Part shown: piece after piece, positions 26,030 to 33,469 of the stretch
Numbering within the stretch: the first letter of the stretch is position 1
How the letters are laid out: each line of letters begins with the position of its first letter
Source of the DNA: an uncultured Ruminococcus sp.
GTDB lineage: Bacteria > Bacillota > Clostridia > Oscillospirales > Acutalibacteraceae
Direction of reading: 5' to 3'
Assembly (NCBI GenBank): GCA_902789345.1
Contig: CADANT010000002.1
Span: 1-64,000 of the forward strand
Length of the DNA: 64,000 nucleotides
Made by a program: the position numbers and the translations under genes
The notes under the pieces: generated by a model
Seen by the model: the letters and a program-made list of their open reading frames with translations, nothing else
The model's database searches: none
What the model was told of the DNA's origin: nothing

Positions 26030-26608
26030 TTATGCCCACGGGTCTGCCGATTTTGGCTGACGAATATCTGTCATTAAATACTGTTCCCACAAGAACCATC
26101 TTCCGTCACCCTTCATACGCAGCTTAATAGGTCTGGGGCTGTCTGCACCTGCACAAGGAATAAATAATTTCATATATCCCTGTTCGGTTGCAGAGGTATG
26201 ATTACTTTCCACCACAACCGTAAAAGGAGCTTTTGGTGTGTAGTCATTTTCCGGCGTTGCACCTAAAAAATAGGAAAAAGGAATATAGGTTTTACCACCC
26301 CTGAAGCGGTCGTCTAAAAAGGATATGTCATATCCTGTCAGCGGTCTAGGACCTCTTAACCAGTTAAGCATCTCAATACCTGTTTGCTTGTCTGCACCGT
26401 AAGCGCACAGCGCACATACAGTAAGAGCAGCTGTCTTAAAGGGAGAGTCCAAGCTTGCCTGCGGCAAGCTCTGTAACTGTTCAACACTTTCCGGCAAAGC
26501 GTCAAATGTAAAGGTTTCTCTCTTATTTCCTACCGAAGCAACTGCTGTGCTTACTGCATTGCTTACCGAGCCTATAGCGGCGTTTTTTAGTCTGTCAAAA
26601 ATACCCAT
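26030..26608 (-). CDS. Hypothetical protein, DUF6935-like
   Basis: 192 residues, no signal peptide. Starts with an amphipathic MGIFDRLKNAAIG segment followed by a globular domain with PFKTAALTV.ALCAYG, LNWLRGPRPLTGYD and IPFSYFLGATPENDYTP. I recall such a domain as DUF6935 in clostridia, but the match is from memory. It follows the TPM-domain gene by about 75 bp on the same strand. Function unknown. Confidence 0.6.
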   Translation of the reverse strand: MGIFDRLKNAAIGSVSNAVSTAVASVGNKRETFTFDALPESVEQLQSLPQASLDSPFKTAALTVCALCAYGADKQTGIEMLNWLRGPRPLTGYDISFLDDRFRGGKTYIPFSYFLGATPENDYTPKAPFTVVVESNHTSATEQGYMKLFIPCAGADSPRPIKLRMKGDGRWFLWEQYLMTDIRQPKSADPWA

Positions 26609-26683
26609 ATATACCTCCGTTTTTTAATTAAATACCTCAATGCTTTAGCGCACAAGCGCTACAAAAATATCCTGTGTTATAGG

Positions 26684-27511
26684 TTAAAACTTACCGCTTC
26701 TGCCGCCGTGTGTTGCGCCGGAAGAAGATGTGTGTGTACTGCTGCCGGAATCACTTGATGTTGATTTAGGTTTTTCTCTTCTATCCACAGTTCTGTACAA
26801 GAACAAATCACGGCTGTCTGTTATATTTAAACTTCCCTCTCTTACATAGCTGTTGGCCGCCTTTTGCTTTGCTACAGATTTTAGCTTGCTTCTCATTCCG
26901 CCAACAATAATTAACGCTATTATTATTCCTACTACAATAGAAATAGGTATCCACACCCAAGACAAAGGCTTCTTTGGAAGATTTGAGCCGTCATAAGGCT
27001 TTCCGGTTTTTGCCTGAGTTAAAAAATCATCACACTGCTGTGCGTATATTGTAAAGGCCTCGTTATAATTACCTGCTGAAAGGTCCCCCTTAAACTGTTC
27101 AACCAAATATTCCTGCCCTTTGTCTGTAAAGGCTTTAATAGCAAAACCTCTGGTTGATATACTCCAGTCACGGTCGCCCATACTTATAAGGAGCAAAATT
27201 CCGTCTCTGTTGTTGCCATATCCGTAGCCGTTATAATCAAAAAAATCATCGGCATCGTCTTGGGCTGTATTTCCTTGTAGGTTTTCCTCTGTAACTATTA
27301 CAACATCACACTTCTGCCTTTCGCTTATCTCGTCAAGTAGCTCAAGCAATGTTTCCTCCTGACTGTCTGTAAGCAGGTCTGCGCCGTCTACCAATCTTTC
27401 AGGTGCTGACGCTGAATCGGTTTGGTCTGTAACCTCATCTGCAAATACAGGTACAACAGCAAATGAACAGCAAATAACGGCAAGCAGAATTGCCACAATA
27501 CTTCTTTTCAT
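26684..27511 (-). CDS. TPM-domain membrane protein (YgcG-like)
   Basis: 275 residues from ATG 27511 (GGAGGG upstream). A signal peptide (MKRSIVAILLAVICCSFAVV, cleavage near VFA-D) leads to a TPM domain (about 36-165) with VDGADLLTDSQE, DVVIVTEENL and DGILLLISMGDRDW, then a membrane helix (about 180-205) and a Ser/Thr-rich tail ending GGRSGKF. Such proteins are anchored outside or across the membrane; TPM domains have been linked to photosystem repair and phosphatase activity elsewhere. It starts 13 bp after the zinc-ribbon gene, likely one operon. Confidence 0.85.
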   Translation of the reverse strand: MKRSIVAILLAVICCSFAVVPVFADEVTDQTDSASAPERLVDGADLLTDSQEETLLELLDEISERQKCDVVIVTEENLQGNTAQDDADDFFDYNGYGYGNNRDGILLLISMGDRDWSISTRGFAIKAFTDKGQEYLVEQFKGDLSAGNYNEAFTIYAQQCDDFLTQAKTGKPYDGSNLPKKPLSWVWIPISIVVGIIIALIIVGGMRSKLKSVAKQKAANSYVREGSLNITDSRDLFLYRTVDRREKPKSTSSDSGSSTHTSSSGATHGGRSGKF

Positions 27512-27524
27512 AGCTCTGCCCTCC

Positions 27525-28619
27525 TTATAAAATGCCCAGTAGCCATACAAGCCATGCCAAACCGTATGTAATGCCGCTGAACAAAACAGCCAATCCTATA
27601 GTCCATCTTGCTGCTGCCGCCTTATCTACCGGCAAATTTCCTACAAATTTACCTGTTTGACCGTTCATAGCAAAGGTGTACTTTTCGTCATTCCAAATGG
27701 TATTCAAAATCCATACCGGATACAGTGCATATTTCGCCTTACCGTTTTGCAGCTGTATACTGCTGTTTTCCGGTACTACGGTTGTATAGCCTTTTATAGT
27801 GTTTGCAAAAGCCTGTTCTGTTGAATGCTTTACACGCTCGTTTGCACGGTCGATACTCTGCTCGGCTGTTACATCGTACTTGTCAGCCATATAGCCCGCA
27901 AGGTAAGCTGTTTGGAACTCAACCGCACTGTTGCTGTCGTACGGCTCTATTGATTCCATTAAATCGTCCTCCATTTTTGAAGAACCGTCTACAGGAACAT
28001 TTGCAAAGCTGATGTTTCCGCCACGGTTAAGCAAAAAATGAGATGTTTCGGTATAGTCATAATTACTGTCGCTCCAGTGCCTTACCTTAGTGGCTTTGTA
28101 GCGTATACTTGCCTGTGCGTCGGCGTCAAAAAGCCAGAACGGCACATAAATTCCCTTAACCTCTTCAATATGGTTTTGGTCCTTAAATACCTTTGGCAAA
28201 AGCCTTTTACCACACAGGTGCTTTTTAAGACCTTCCTTAGCGGCCTCTTTGTCAAGCTTAAACGGAATAACCAAATCAGGGCGCAAACCGCCTGAAACCT
28301 GTCCTGTAAGCACTACAGGACTGCCGCAGTAAGGACATTCCGTTGCCACTGTGTCAGCGTCACCTACTATTTCTCCTCCGCACGATTTACAAACATAACC
28401 TTTCAGTTTGTCTTCTTCACCGTCCTGCCACTGCTGAGAAGTAGGAGTTTCCCAGTTCATATCGTCTGCCGCTTGGTTTTGAAATTCTTGGTCATACTGC
28501 TTTAGAGTTTCCACATCAAACTCATTGTAACAGTATGGGCACTTCATTTTCTGCGACTCGGTGTCAAAGGCTATTGCGCCGCCACAGCAAGGGCATTTAT
28601 AATCCTGCATTGTTTTCAT
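27525..28619 (-). CDS. Zinc-ribbon membrane protein
   Basis: 364 residues from ATG 28619 (AGGAGG ten bases upstream). Two zinc ribbons at the N-terminus: CPCCGG with CPYC (about 9-31) and CKSCGG with CPYCG (about 77-99). A conserved globular region follows (DLVIPFKLDKE, YVPFWLFDA), and the C-terminus has two hydrophobic segments. This architecture is common in Firmicutes beside TPM proteins, as here. Role unknown; zinc ribbons suggest protein or nucleic-acid contacts. Confidence 0.8.
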   Translation of the reverse strand: MKTMQDYKCPCCGGAIAFDTESQKMKCPYCYNEFDVETLKQYDQEFQNQAADDMNWETPTSQQWQDGEEDKLKGYVCKSCGGEIVGDADTVATECPYCGSPVVLTGQVSGGLRPDLVIPFKLDKEAAKEGLKKHLCGKRLLPKVFKDQNHIEEVKGIYVPFWLFDADAQASIRYKATKVRHWSDSNYDYTETSHFLLNRGGNISFANVPVDGSSKMEDDLMESIEPYDSNSAVEFQTAYLAGYMADKYDVTAEQSIDRANERVKHSTEQAFANTIKGYTTVVPENSSIQLQNGKAKYALYPVWILNTIWNDEKYTFAMNGQTGKFVGNLPVDKAAAARWTIGLAVLFSGITYGLAWLVWLLGIL

Positions 28620-28678
28620 CAATACCATTCCTCCTTTGTTAATATATAGCAAACAGCAGTAACCGCCGCTGGTGCATA

Positions 28679-29119
28679 TCACACTTTGTTACAGTACTGC
28701 TGTACAAGTTCAAAGAAAAATCTTTCTAAATTGTCATTAACCGAAAACGAGCCTACTGTTTTTGAAAAACCGTCGTTAAAGCCCATACCAAAATAATATT
28801 CCGTTGCATCCAACAAAACTATATCCGGGTTTTGTTCAGGCTTTTTATAATTTTCAACATAGGTAATCAGCCCGTTTTCCTTAATAATTTTATACATTTG
28901 TTCTACATAGGTGTTGTCTATAATTTTTTTCTTAAGCTCAACCGTTTTATTCTGCAATTCAACATAGCTGTTTGCAGAAAACAACCATATCATATCTTTC
29001 TTTTCCGCAAAAAAGCTGTAGCAAAGGTTATAATTCATATGGTTGCATGACAGGCTTATGCACCTAAGCATTTCTACAGTGTGTATGTTTATATCTTTCT
29101 TCTTGTTAAACAGCCACAT
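28679..29119 (-). CDS. Hypothetical protein
   Basis: 146 residues starting MWLFNKKKDINIH, with GGAGGG just before the ATG at 29119. Mixed alpha/beta, no membrane segment. I do not recognise a domain. It lies 60 bp before the zinc-ribbon gene and 46 bp after the pseudo-receiver gene, so it is likely in their operon. Confidence 0.55.
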   Translation of the reverse strand: MWLFNKKKDINIHTVEMLRCISLSCNHMNYNLCYSFFAEKKDMIWLFSANSYVELQNKTVELKKKIIDNTYVEQMYKIIKENGLITYVENYKKPEQNPDIVLLDATEYYFGMGFNDGFSKTVGSFSVNDNLERFFFELVQQYCNKV

Positions 29120-29164
29120 ACGCCCTCCTGTCAATCTGTAACAGCCTTTTAAGCGGCTTTATAA

Positions 29165-29554
29165 TTAAAGAGCGTCTAATGCCGCAGTTAAATATTCACC
29201 TGTAACCGACGCATAGAAAAAGCCGTCTATCTGCCCCACCTGCTTGGTTCGCATAACATCACGGGCAAGCTCGGGGTACGCAACCTCGTCACACAAAAGC
29301 ACTATTTTACACTTAGGCATTTCTTTGTGCATTTCGGTAATGGTTTTTAGCCTGCCTGCAAGATCGGCCTCCGGCACATTAGGAGTAACATCCATAAGTA
29401 AAATTTCAGCGTCTGCCTTTTTGCAATCCTGTACAATATTGTTAGGCGGCCAAGCAGGAATTGCAAAGGGCCTAAAATCGCCTGTACGCTTCAGCATTAA
29501 ATACACGCTGTCGGAAAACACCCTGTTTCCCATACTTATTGCAATCCTTTTCAA
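29165..29554 (-). CDS. Stand-alone receiver-like protein, degenerate
   Basis: 129 residues with the beta-alpha pattern of a response-regulator receiver: MKRIAISMGNRVFSDSVYLML, ILLMDVTPN and KIVLLCDE. The phospho-acceptor position is Asp (LLMDV), but the acidic pair after strand 1 is missing (SMGN), as are the Thr/Ser of strand 4 and the Lys of strand 5. It is therefore probably not phosphorylated in the usual way. TTG start with AGGAGG nine bases upstream. No output domain. Confidence 0.6.
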   Translation of the reverse strand: MKRIAISMGNRVFSDSVYLMLKRTGDFRPFAIPAWPPNNIVQDCKKADAEILLMDVTPNVPEADLAGRLKTITEMHKEMPKCKIVLLCDEVAYPELARDVMRTKQVGQIDGFFYASVTGEYLTAALDAL

Positions 29555-29615
29555 CTTACTCAGCCTCCTTTTCCTAACCGCAACACACGGTTTATAAATT
29601 CCTTGTTAAATTAAA

Positions 29616-29688
29616 CTTCCGAAAAACGACAGGTATATAACGAACTATCTGTCATCTTTCGGAAGGGGATTTTCCTGCGGAAAATCCC
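29616..29688 (-). repeat. Pair of strong hairpins
   Basis: Hairpin 1: 9-bp outer stem (29616-29624 against 29657-29665) with a further inner GACAG/CTGTC pairing. Hairpin 2: perfect 10-bp stem (29666-29675 against 29679-29688), 3-nt loop. They abut one another between two minus-strand genes. A weak TTTAATTT follows on the minus strand, so terminator, processing or repeat element are all possible. Confidence 0.5.
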
Positions 29689-29767
29689 GCCGGGGCACGC
29701 TGCACCTACAGTAACAAGGCACATCATACCCCATATTTCATATTTTTTAGATTAGGCTACGCTGTAA

Positions 29768-30184
29768 TTACTGAGCTTTTTTGTTCATGTATGCACCAAC
29801 GATGTACAATACAGGAAGTATCAAACCTGTAATTAGTGAAACAAAATTGAAGCTGTTTCCGCCGGCTACATTCAATATAACACCTGCTACATTGAACACA
29901 GCAACAATAACACCAAATACTATGCAAGTCATTGCCTTCTCCGGCTTTTTGCTGTTTGCAACGCCAACAATACCTGCAACAAGTTGTGCAATTGAGCCTA
30001 TAAGTGCCAAAGCACCTGCAGCATACAGCATACCAAGCTCATAGTGAGCGTCGGCAAGTGTAGCAAGTGCGGCAATACCCAACAATGCAACTATTGAAGC
30101 AATAATTCCAATAGCGCCGCCGATGATCATTAATATACCGGTTACCTTTAAGAAGCCGGCACCCTTTGCTGTAGATTGTTCCAT
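29768..30184 (-). CDS. Four-helix membrane protein, paralogue A
   Basis: 138 residues with four predicted membrane helices (about 15-38, 50-73, 82-105, 112-132) and short charged ends. Between helices 2 and 3 lies NSKKPEKAMTC, matched by NYKKPEKANVC in paralogue B at 30767. AGGAGGTTC precedes the ATG. Its promoter region carries the leader element also found in duplicate before paralogue B. Function unknown; DUF4064-like small membrane proteins are a comparison only. Confidence 0.7.
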   Translation of the reverse strand: MEQSTAKGAGFLKVTGILMIIGGAIGIIASIVALLGIAALATLADAHYELGMLYAAGALALIGSIAQLVAGIVGVANSKKPEKAMTCIVFGVIVAVFNVAGVILNVAGGNSFNFVSLITGLILPVLYIVGAYMNKKAQ

Positions 30185-30271
30185 AATGAACCTCCTAAAT
30201 TAAATTTGAGAATTTTCTTCGGATTTCTGTACTTTGTTAACTAACTTATGGATATGTCACCAATAAATATG

Positions 30272-30360
30272 TATGTTAAAAGCACACCTCCTTATGAATT
30301 AATTTAGCTGCTTTGATAATAAAGCAACTAACATCCTCCATGGTTAGATTATACATATTT
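30272..30360 (-). promoter_or_regulatory. Promoter/leader element, copy 1
   Basis: Minus strand: ATGTATAAT (-10 at 30353-30348), then ACCAT, then an 11-bp hairpin of TTAGTTGCTTT with AAAGCAGCTAA, then AAGGAGGTG and CTTTTAACATA. It starts about 165 bp and ends about 90 bp before paralogue A. The AAGGAGGTG has no suitable start codon next to it. The same order of elements recurs at 31332-31419 and, degenerate, at 31252-31330. Confidence 0.7.
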
Positions 30361-30674
30361 TTCCCACAGAGCACATCAATCAAAAGATTGATTTTGGTAT
30401 TTTTTGTAGAAATTTTTACAAAAATTATCTACACGCCCAGGCGATACCTGTCACATTAACAGTCTTTCCTTTCTCTTTAAATACAAAATGTTCTTTTATG
30501 ACAAATAAGGCACGCTGTTTTTATGCCTATGGGCTTATCAAAAAAACTATAAAGCCCAATAACTTTTTAATTTACACATTTAAGAGCTAAAAGCTTTTAA
30601 AAATCGAACAAACAGAGTAACAAACGTTGCGCAAAATCAACTGCCGCACTTAACCCTTAGCCACCATTATAAAC
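30361..30674. other. Intergenic region between paralogues
   Basis: About 310 bp, AT-rich. A small palindrome TCAATC-AAAA-GATTGA lies near 30380 and a 6-bp GGGCTT/AAGCCC pair near 30530-30555. No supported gene. Confidence 0.3.
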
Positions 30675-30710
30675 TAAAAAAGAGGGATTCTCCGTTTAGA
30701 AAATCCCTCT
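30675..30710 (-). terminator. Terminator of paralogue B
   Basis: 9-bp stem (30681-30689 against 30702-30710) followed on the minus strand by six T; lies just past the stop at 30767. A second 7-bp hairpin (CCTCTGC/GCAGAGG) stands between it and the gene. Confidence 0.75.
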
Positions 30711-30766
30711 GCAAGTCCTCTGCACTGCGCAGAGGCACTTAATATTTTACACCTATTTAGATTAAA

Positions 30767-31216
30767 TTATGCTATACTTTTCTTGTTGAAAGTGGCCATT
30801 TTAAATGCGCCAATAACATACAGTACAGGCAGTACCAAAGCAATTACCAGTGAAATTGCGGCAACACCAACGCCGTTTTGGTCAGTTATTGTAAACACTA
30901 TAGCACTTACAGCGTTAAGCACAACAACAGCAATACCAAATGCAACGCAAACATTTGCTTTTTCCGGCTTTTTGTAGTTTTTAATACCGGCAACTCCCGA
31001 AGCAAACTGTACGATTGAAGCAACAAGTAATACAGAAGCCGACACAAAGAACATACCAATTTCATAATCCGGATTGTCACTGATTAGGTCAGGGCGCAAC
31101 CCCCCCCCGGCTACATAGCTCAATATTGACAATATAAGTTCTAAAACGCCGCCTACAATTGCTAATATAGCAACTACTTTGAAAAAAACAGAACCGTTAG
31201 TTGTATTTCGTTCCAT
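30767..31216 (-). CDS. Four-helix membrane protein, paralogue B
   Basis: 149 residues, same plan as paralogue A: N-terminal KVVAILAIVGGVLEL helix, a loop with GIKNYKKPEKANVCVAFG and a last helix ending VLPVLYVIGA (A has VLPVLYIVGA). A 14-residue extra loop follows helix 1. Its leader holds two copies of the shared element. It directly follows the response-regulator gene in the direction of transcription, so control by that regulator is plausible but unproven. Confidence 0.7.
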   Translation of the reverse strand: MERNTTNGSVFFKVVAILAIVGGVLELILSILSYVAGGGLRPDLISDNPDYEIGMFFVSASVLLVASIVQFASGVAGIKNYKKPEKANVCVAFGIAVVVLNAVSAIVFTITDQNGVGVAAISLVIALVLPVLYVIGAFKMATFNKKSIA

Positions 31217-31251
31217 AATGAACCTCCATTAAATTGTTTCTAATTATAAAT

Positions 31252-31330
31252 TATGTTAAAAGTACACCCATTTATAAATACCTTGGATACTTTTATTAAT
31301 GAAACAACTAACATTCCCATATACTTTTTA
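31252..31330 (-). promoter_or_regulatory. Leader element, degenerate copy 3
   Basis: Minus strand keeps ATGTTAGTTG.TT.ATTA at its start and GGGTGTACTTTTAACATA at its end, with the hairpin right arm lost. It lies in tandem with copy 2 upstream of paralogue B. Confidence 0.55.
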
Positions 31331-31331
31331 T

Positions 31332-31419
31332 ATTTTTAAAACCGCACCTCCTTACAAATCAATTTAGCTGCTTAAAATTAAAGCAACTAACACTCCTATG
31401 GTAATATTATACATGTTTT
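31332..31419 (-). promoter_or_regulatory. Promoter/leader element, copy 2
   Basis: Minus strand: ACATGTATAAT, ACCAT, hairpin TTAGTTGCTTT...AAGCAGCTAA, AAGGAGGTG, GTTTTAA. It aligns with copy 1 over nearly its whole length. The promoter part is complete, with TTGATA (31433-31428), 16-bp spacer and TATAAT (31411-31406). Confidence 0.7.
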
Positions 31420-31542
31420 TCTATAAATATCAAGCGAAAATCTAAACTTTATTAATTATTTATAAAAATCAGCCATAATTTGTATATAAGTCACAAAAAT
31501 AAATGCTTACATTCTGCAACAAAGGCTTTTTACATTTATGTA

Positions 31543-32175
31543 TCAGTCAATATTTATGGCTATGCCGCTTATTCTTGCCTCTATTGCCAAAACGGTGCGG
31601 TTTTCACAGCCTGTTTTTTCAAGCATATTATGAATGTGGCTTTTTACCGTACTTTCAGAAATATTTAGCTTTCGTGCTATTTCGGCGTTTGGCATTCCTG
31701 CTGTCATTAAGCGCAGTACCTTAAGCTCTCCTTCTGTAAGCTCCTCACTTCCTGCCAGCTTTATTTTTACCCTGGGCGTACTGTCGGGATATACCGACTC
31801 CCCGGCTATAGTTCTGTTTATTACATCCATTATAGTTTCCTTTGACGCCTCTTTAAACCAAAAGCTTTCAATTCCTATTTCACGGGCTCTCTTTACCCAG
31901 GAGCTTTCTGCCATAGAGGTAACGGCAACAATTTTTATGTCTGGCCGTATTTTCTTTATTCTTGCGGCGGCATCCAAACCGTTTGAACCGTCATTCATAA
32001 GAATATCCATTATAATAAGGTCAATAGCGGTGTTGGATTTTAAAAAGGTATCGGCAAACATTGCCGACTCCTCTACACGCACCAAACTGCAATTATCACT
32101 GCTTTTTATGTACATTTCAAACAATTCCCTTGCAACACGGGAATCGTCAACTATCATAACCTTAGTTTTCTCCAT
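31543..32175 (-). CDS. LuxR/NarL-family response regulator
   Basis: 210 residues. Receiver domain with the acidic pair VDDSR (9-13), phospho-Asp in IIMDIL (about 57), Ser/Thr in VAVTSMA and Lys in WFKEAS. The C-terminal LuxR HTH (about 143-205) has LTEGELKVLRLM, NAEIARKLNISESTVKSHI and NMLEKTG. It overlaps the histidine-kinase gene by 14 bp, so the two form a cognate pair. Likely DNA target: the repeated promoters just downstream, by inference. Confidence 0.92.
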   Translation of the reverse strand: MEKTKVMIVDDSRVARELFEMYIKSSDNCSLVRVEESAMFADTFLKSNTAIDLIIMDILMNDGSNGLDAAARIKKIRPDIKIVAVTSMAESSWVKRAREIGIESFWFKEASKETIMDVINRTIAGESVYPDSTPRVKIKLAGSEELTEGELKVLRLMTAGMPNAEIARKLNISESTVKSHIHNMLEKTGCENRTVLAIEARISGIAINID

Positions 32176-33469
32176 ACTTTTCTGCCTCTCCCCTTGGCAA
32201 CATTATTTTCATAACAAAGCTTGGGCTGCTTTCTATGGTCATTTTGCCCCCTGACCTTTCTACTATAGTTCGCAGGCTTTTCAGTCCGCCTGCCTCTTTT
32301 ATTTTTTCCTTTGGCGGCATTCCGTTGTTGGTTATTTTAGCCAAAACAAAACTGCTTGTTTGGGCTGTTTCAATATCAATTCTATTGCCACCGGCGTGCT
32401 TAACAACATTTGTAAGGCACTCGCTAAGTGCCGCAATAAGCACAAATTTATTGTTTTCTTCTTTAGGAATAACACCGTGATGAACAACCTTTACGCCTAT
32501 ATTCTCTGCCGAACGAATAAATAAATTCCAGTTGCTGCCCGGCCCTATGGGAGCTGTTTCGTTTTTCATTACCTCTGTGTTAAACCGCCAAAGCATAAGC
32601 AATTCTTCACGGTTACGCTGTTCATAAGGCTGAACAAGATACTTTCTAAGCATTAGCAGAGCTCTGCCCAAGTCGTCATGCACCCTTATGGTAGCATTTA
32701 GTATTTCTTTTTCACGGGCTGTATCTGCTACCTCTTTATTATAACTGCGAAGCCTTTCGCCAATTTCGTTCATACTTCTGTTGCGTTCCTTAAGCCGCCT
32801 GTTCAGTTGGTACTGCTTAGTTACATTATAAGCCACCAATTCGTTCACTGTGGTTTTTTTCACAAGCAGTGAGCTTTCTCGAAAATCCCATACCTGTCCG
32901 TCTGCTGTTTTTACCGTAATAACCGGCCGCCGGGTATTCACAAGCACTGCATTACTGCAAAAATTTCCGTCCTTTAGCCTTTGTACAAAGCTGTTTACAT
33001 TCATAATTCCGCTGTTAAACAGCTCCTCGCAAATACTGCTCATTTGCACATTAACAAGCAGTGGCGTACCGTTTTCTCTGTAAAAGCACACACCGTCCGG
33101 CAAGGCGTCCAAACTCTCCTTTATGGACTCCTTTGTAATCATATCTTTTCTGCCGATTCTTAAAAAAATATAAAAAATCACAACAAGCACCGTAAGCATA
33201 AACAAAACCAGTACAAGCTCCGCAACAGACAGTCTTACAATACACCCTGCCATTTTTGACAGAGTAACCGTGTCTATCAGCGTGTCCCCTATACCCATAA
33301 GCACAAAGACGCACCCTAGGGTAAGGCAAACCGAAAACACTCTGCTTTGCCAACGAAAATGCAGTGCAAATGTATTAACAAGCAAATAAAGAGCCGCCGT
33401 AGTAAGCAGCAAGGCATAACTTCCCAAAAATGCGTGTATATTGGCAGAAAGCTCTCCGTAAGGCATCAT
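32162..33469 (-). CDS. Membrane sensor histidine kinase (HisKA_3 type)
   Basis: 435 residues. Three or four membrane helices (about 10-110), a PAS-like segment (about 120-215) and a coiled coil lead to the phospho-acceptor motif RVHDDLGRAL (His near 268). The ATPase part has the N box ALSECLTNVVKHAGG and a G box GGLKSLRTIVERSGG. This is the kinase class that pairs with LuxR-type regulators. It overlaps the upstream gene by 4 bp (ATGA), so all three genes are translationally coupled. Confidence 0.88.
   Translation of the reverse strand: MMPYGELSANIHAFLGSYALLLTTAALYLLVNTFALHFRWQSRVFSVCLTLGCVFVLMGIGDTLIDTVTLSKMAGCIVRLSVAELVLVLFMLTVLVVIFYIFLRIGRKDMITKESIKESLDALPDGVCFYRENGTPLLVNVQMSSICEELFNSGIMNVNSFVQRLKDGNFCSNAVLVNTRRPVITVKTADGQVWDFRESSLLVKKTTVNELVAYNVTKQYQLNRRLKERNRSMNEIGERLRSYNKEVADTAREKEILNATIRVHDDLGRALLMLRKYLVQPYEQRNREELLMLWRFNTEVMKNETAPIGPGSNWNLFIRSAENIGVKVVHHGVIPKEENNKFVLIAALSECLTNVVKHAGGNRIDIETAQTSSFVLAKITNNGMPPKEKIKEAGGLKSLRTIVERSGGKMTIESSPSFVMKIMLPRGEAEKYGEN

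Noticed and set aside
30272..30345. A 21-codon ATG frame inside leader copy 1
   Set aside because: No ribosome binding site precedes it, and copy 2 has stop codons in the matching frame, so the conservation is in the hairpin and not in a peptide.
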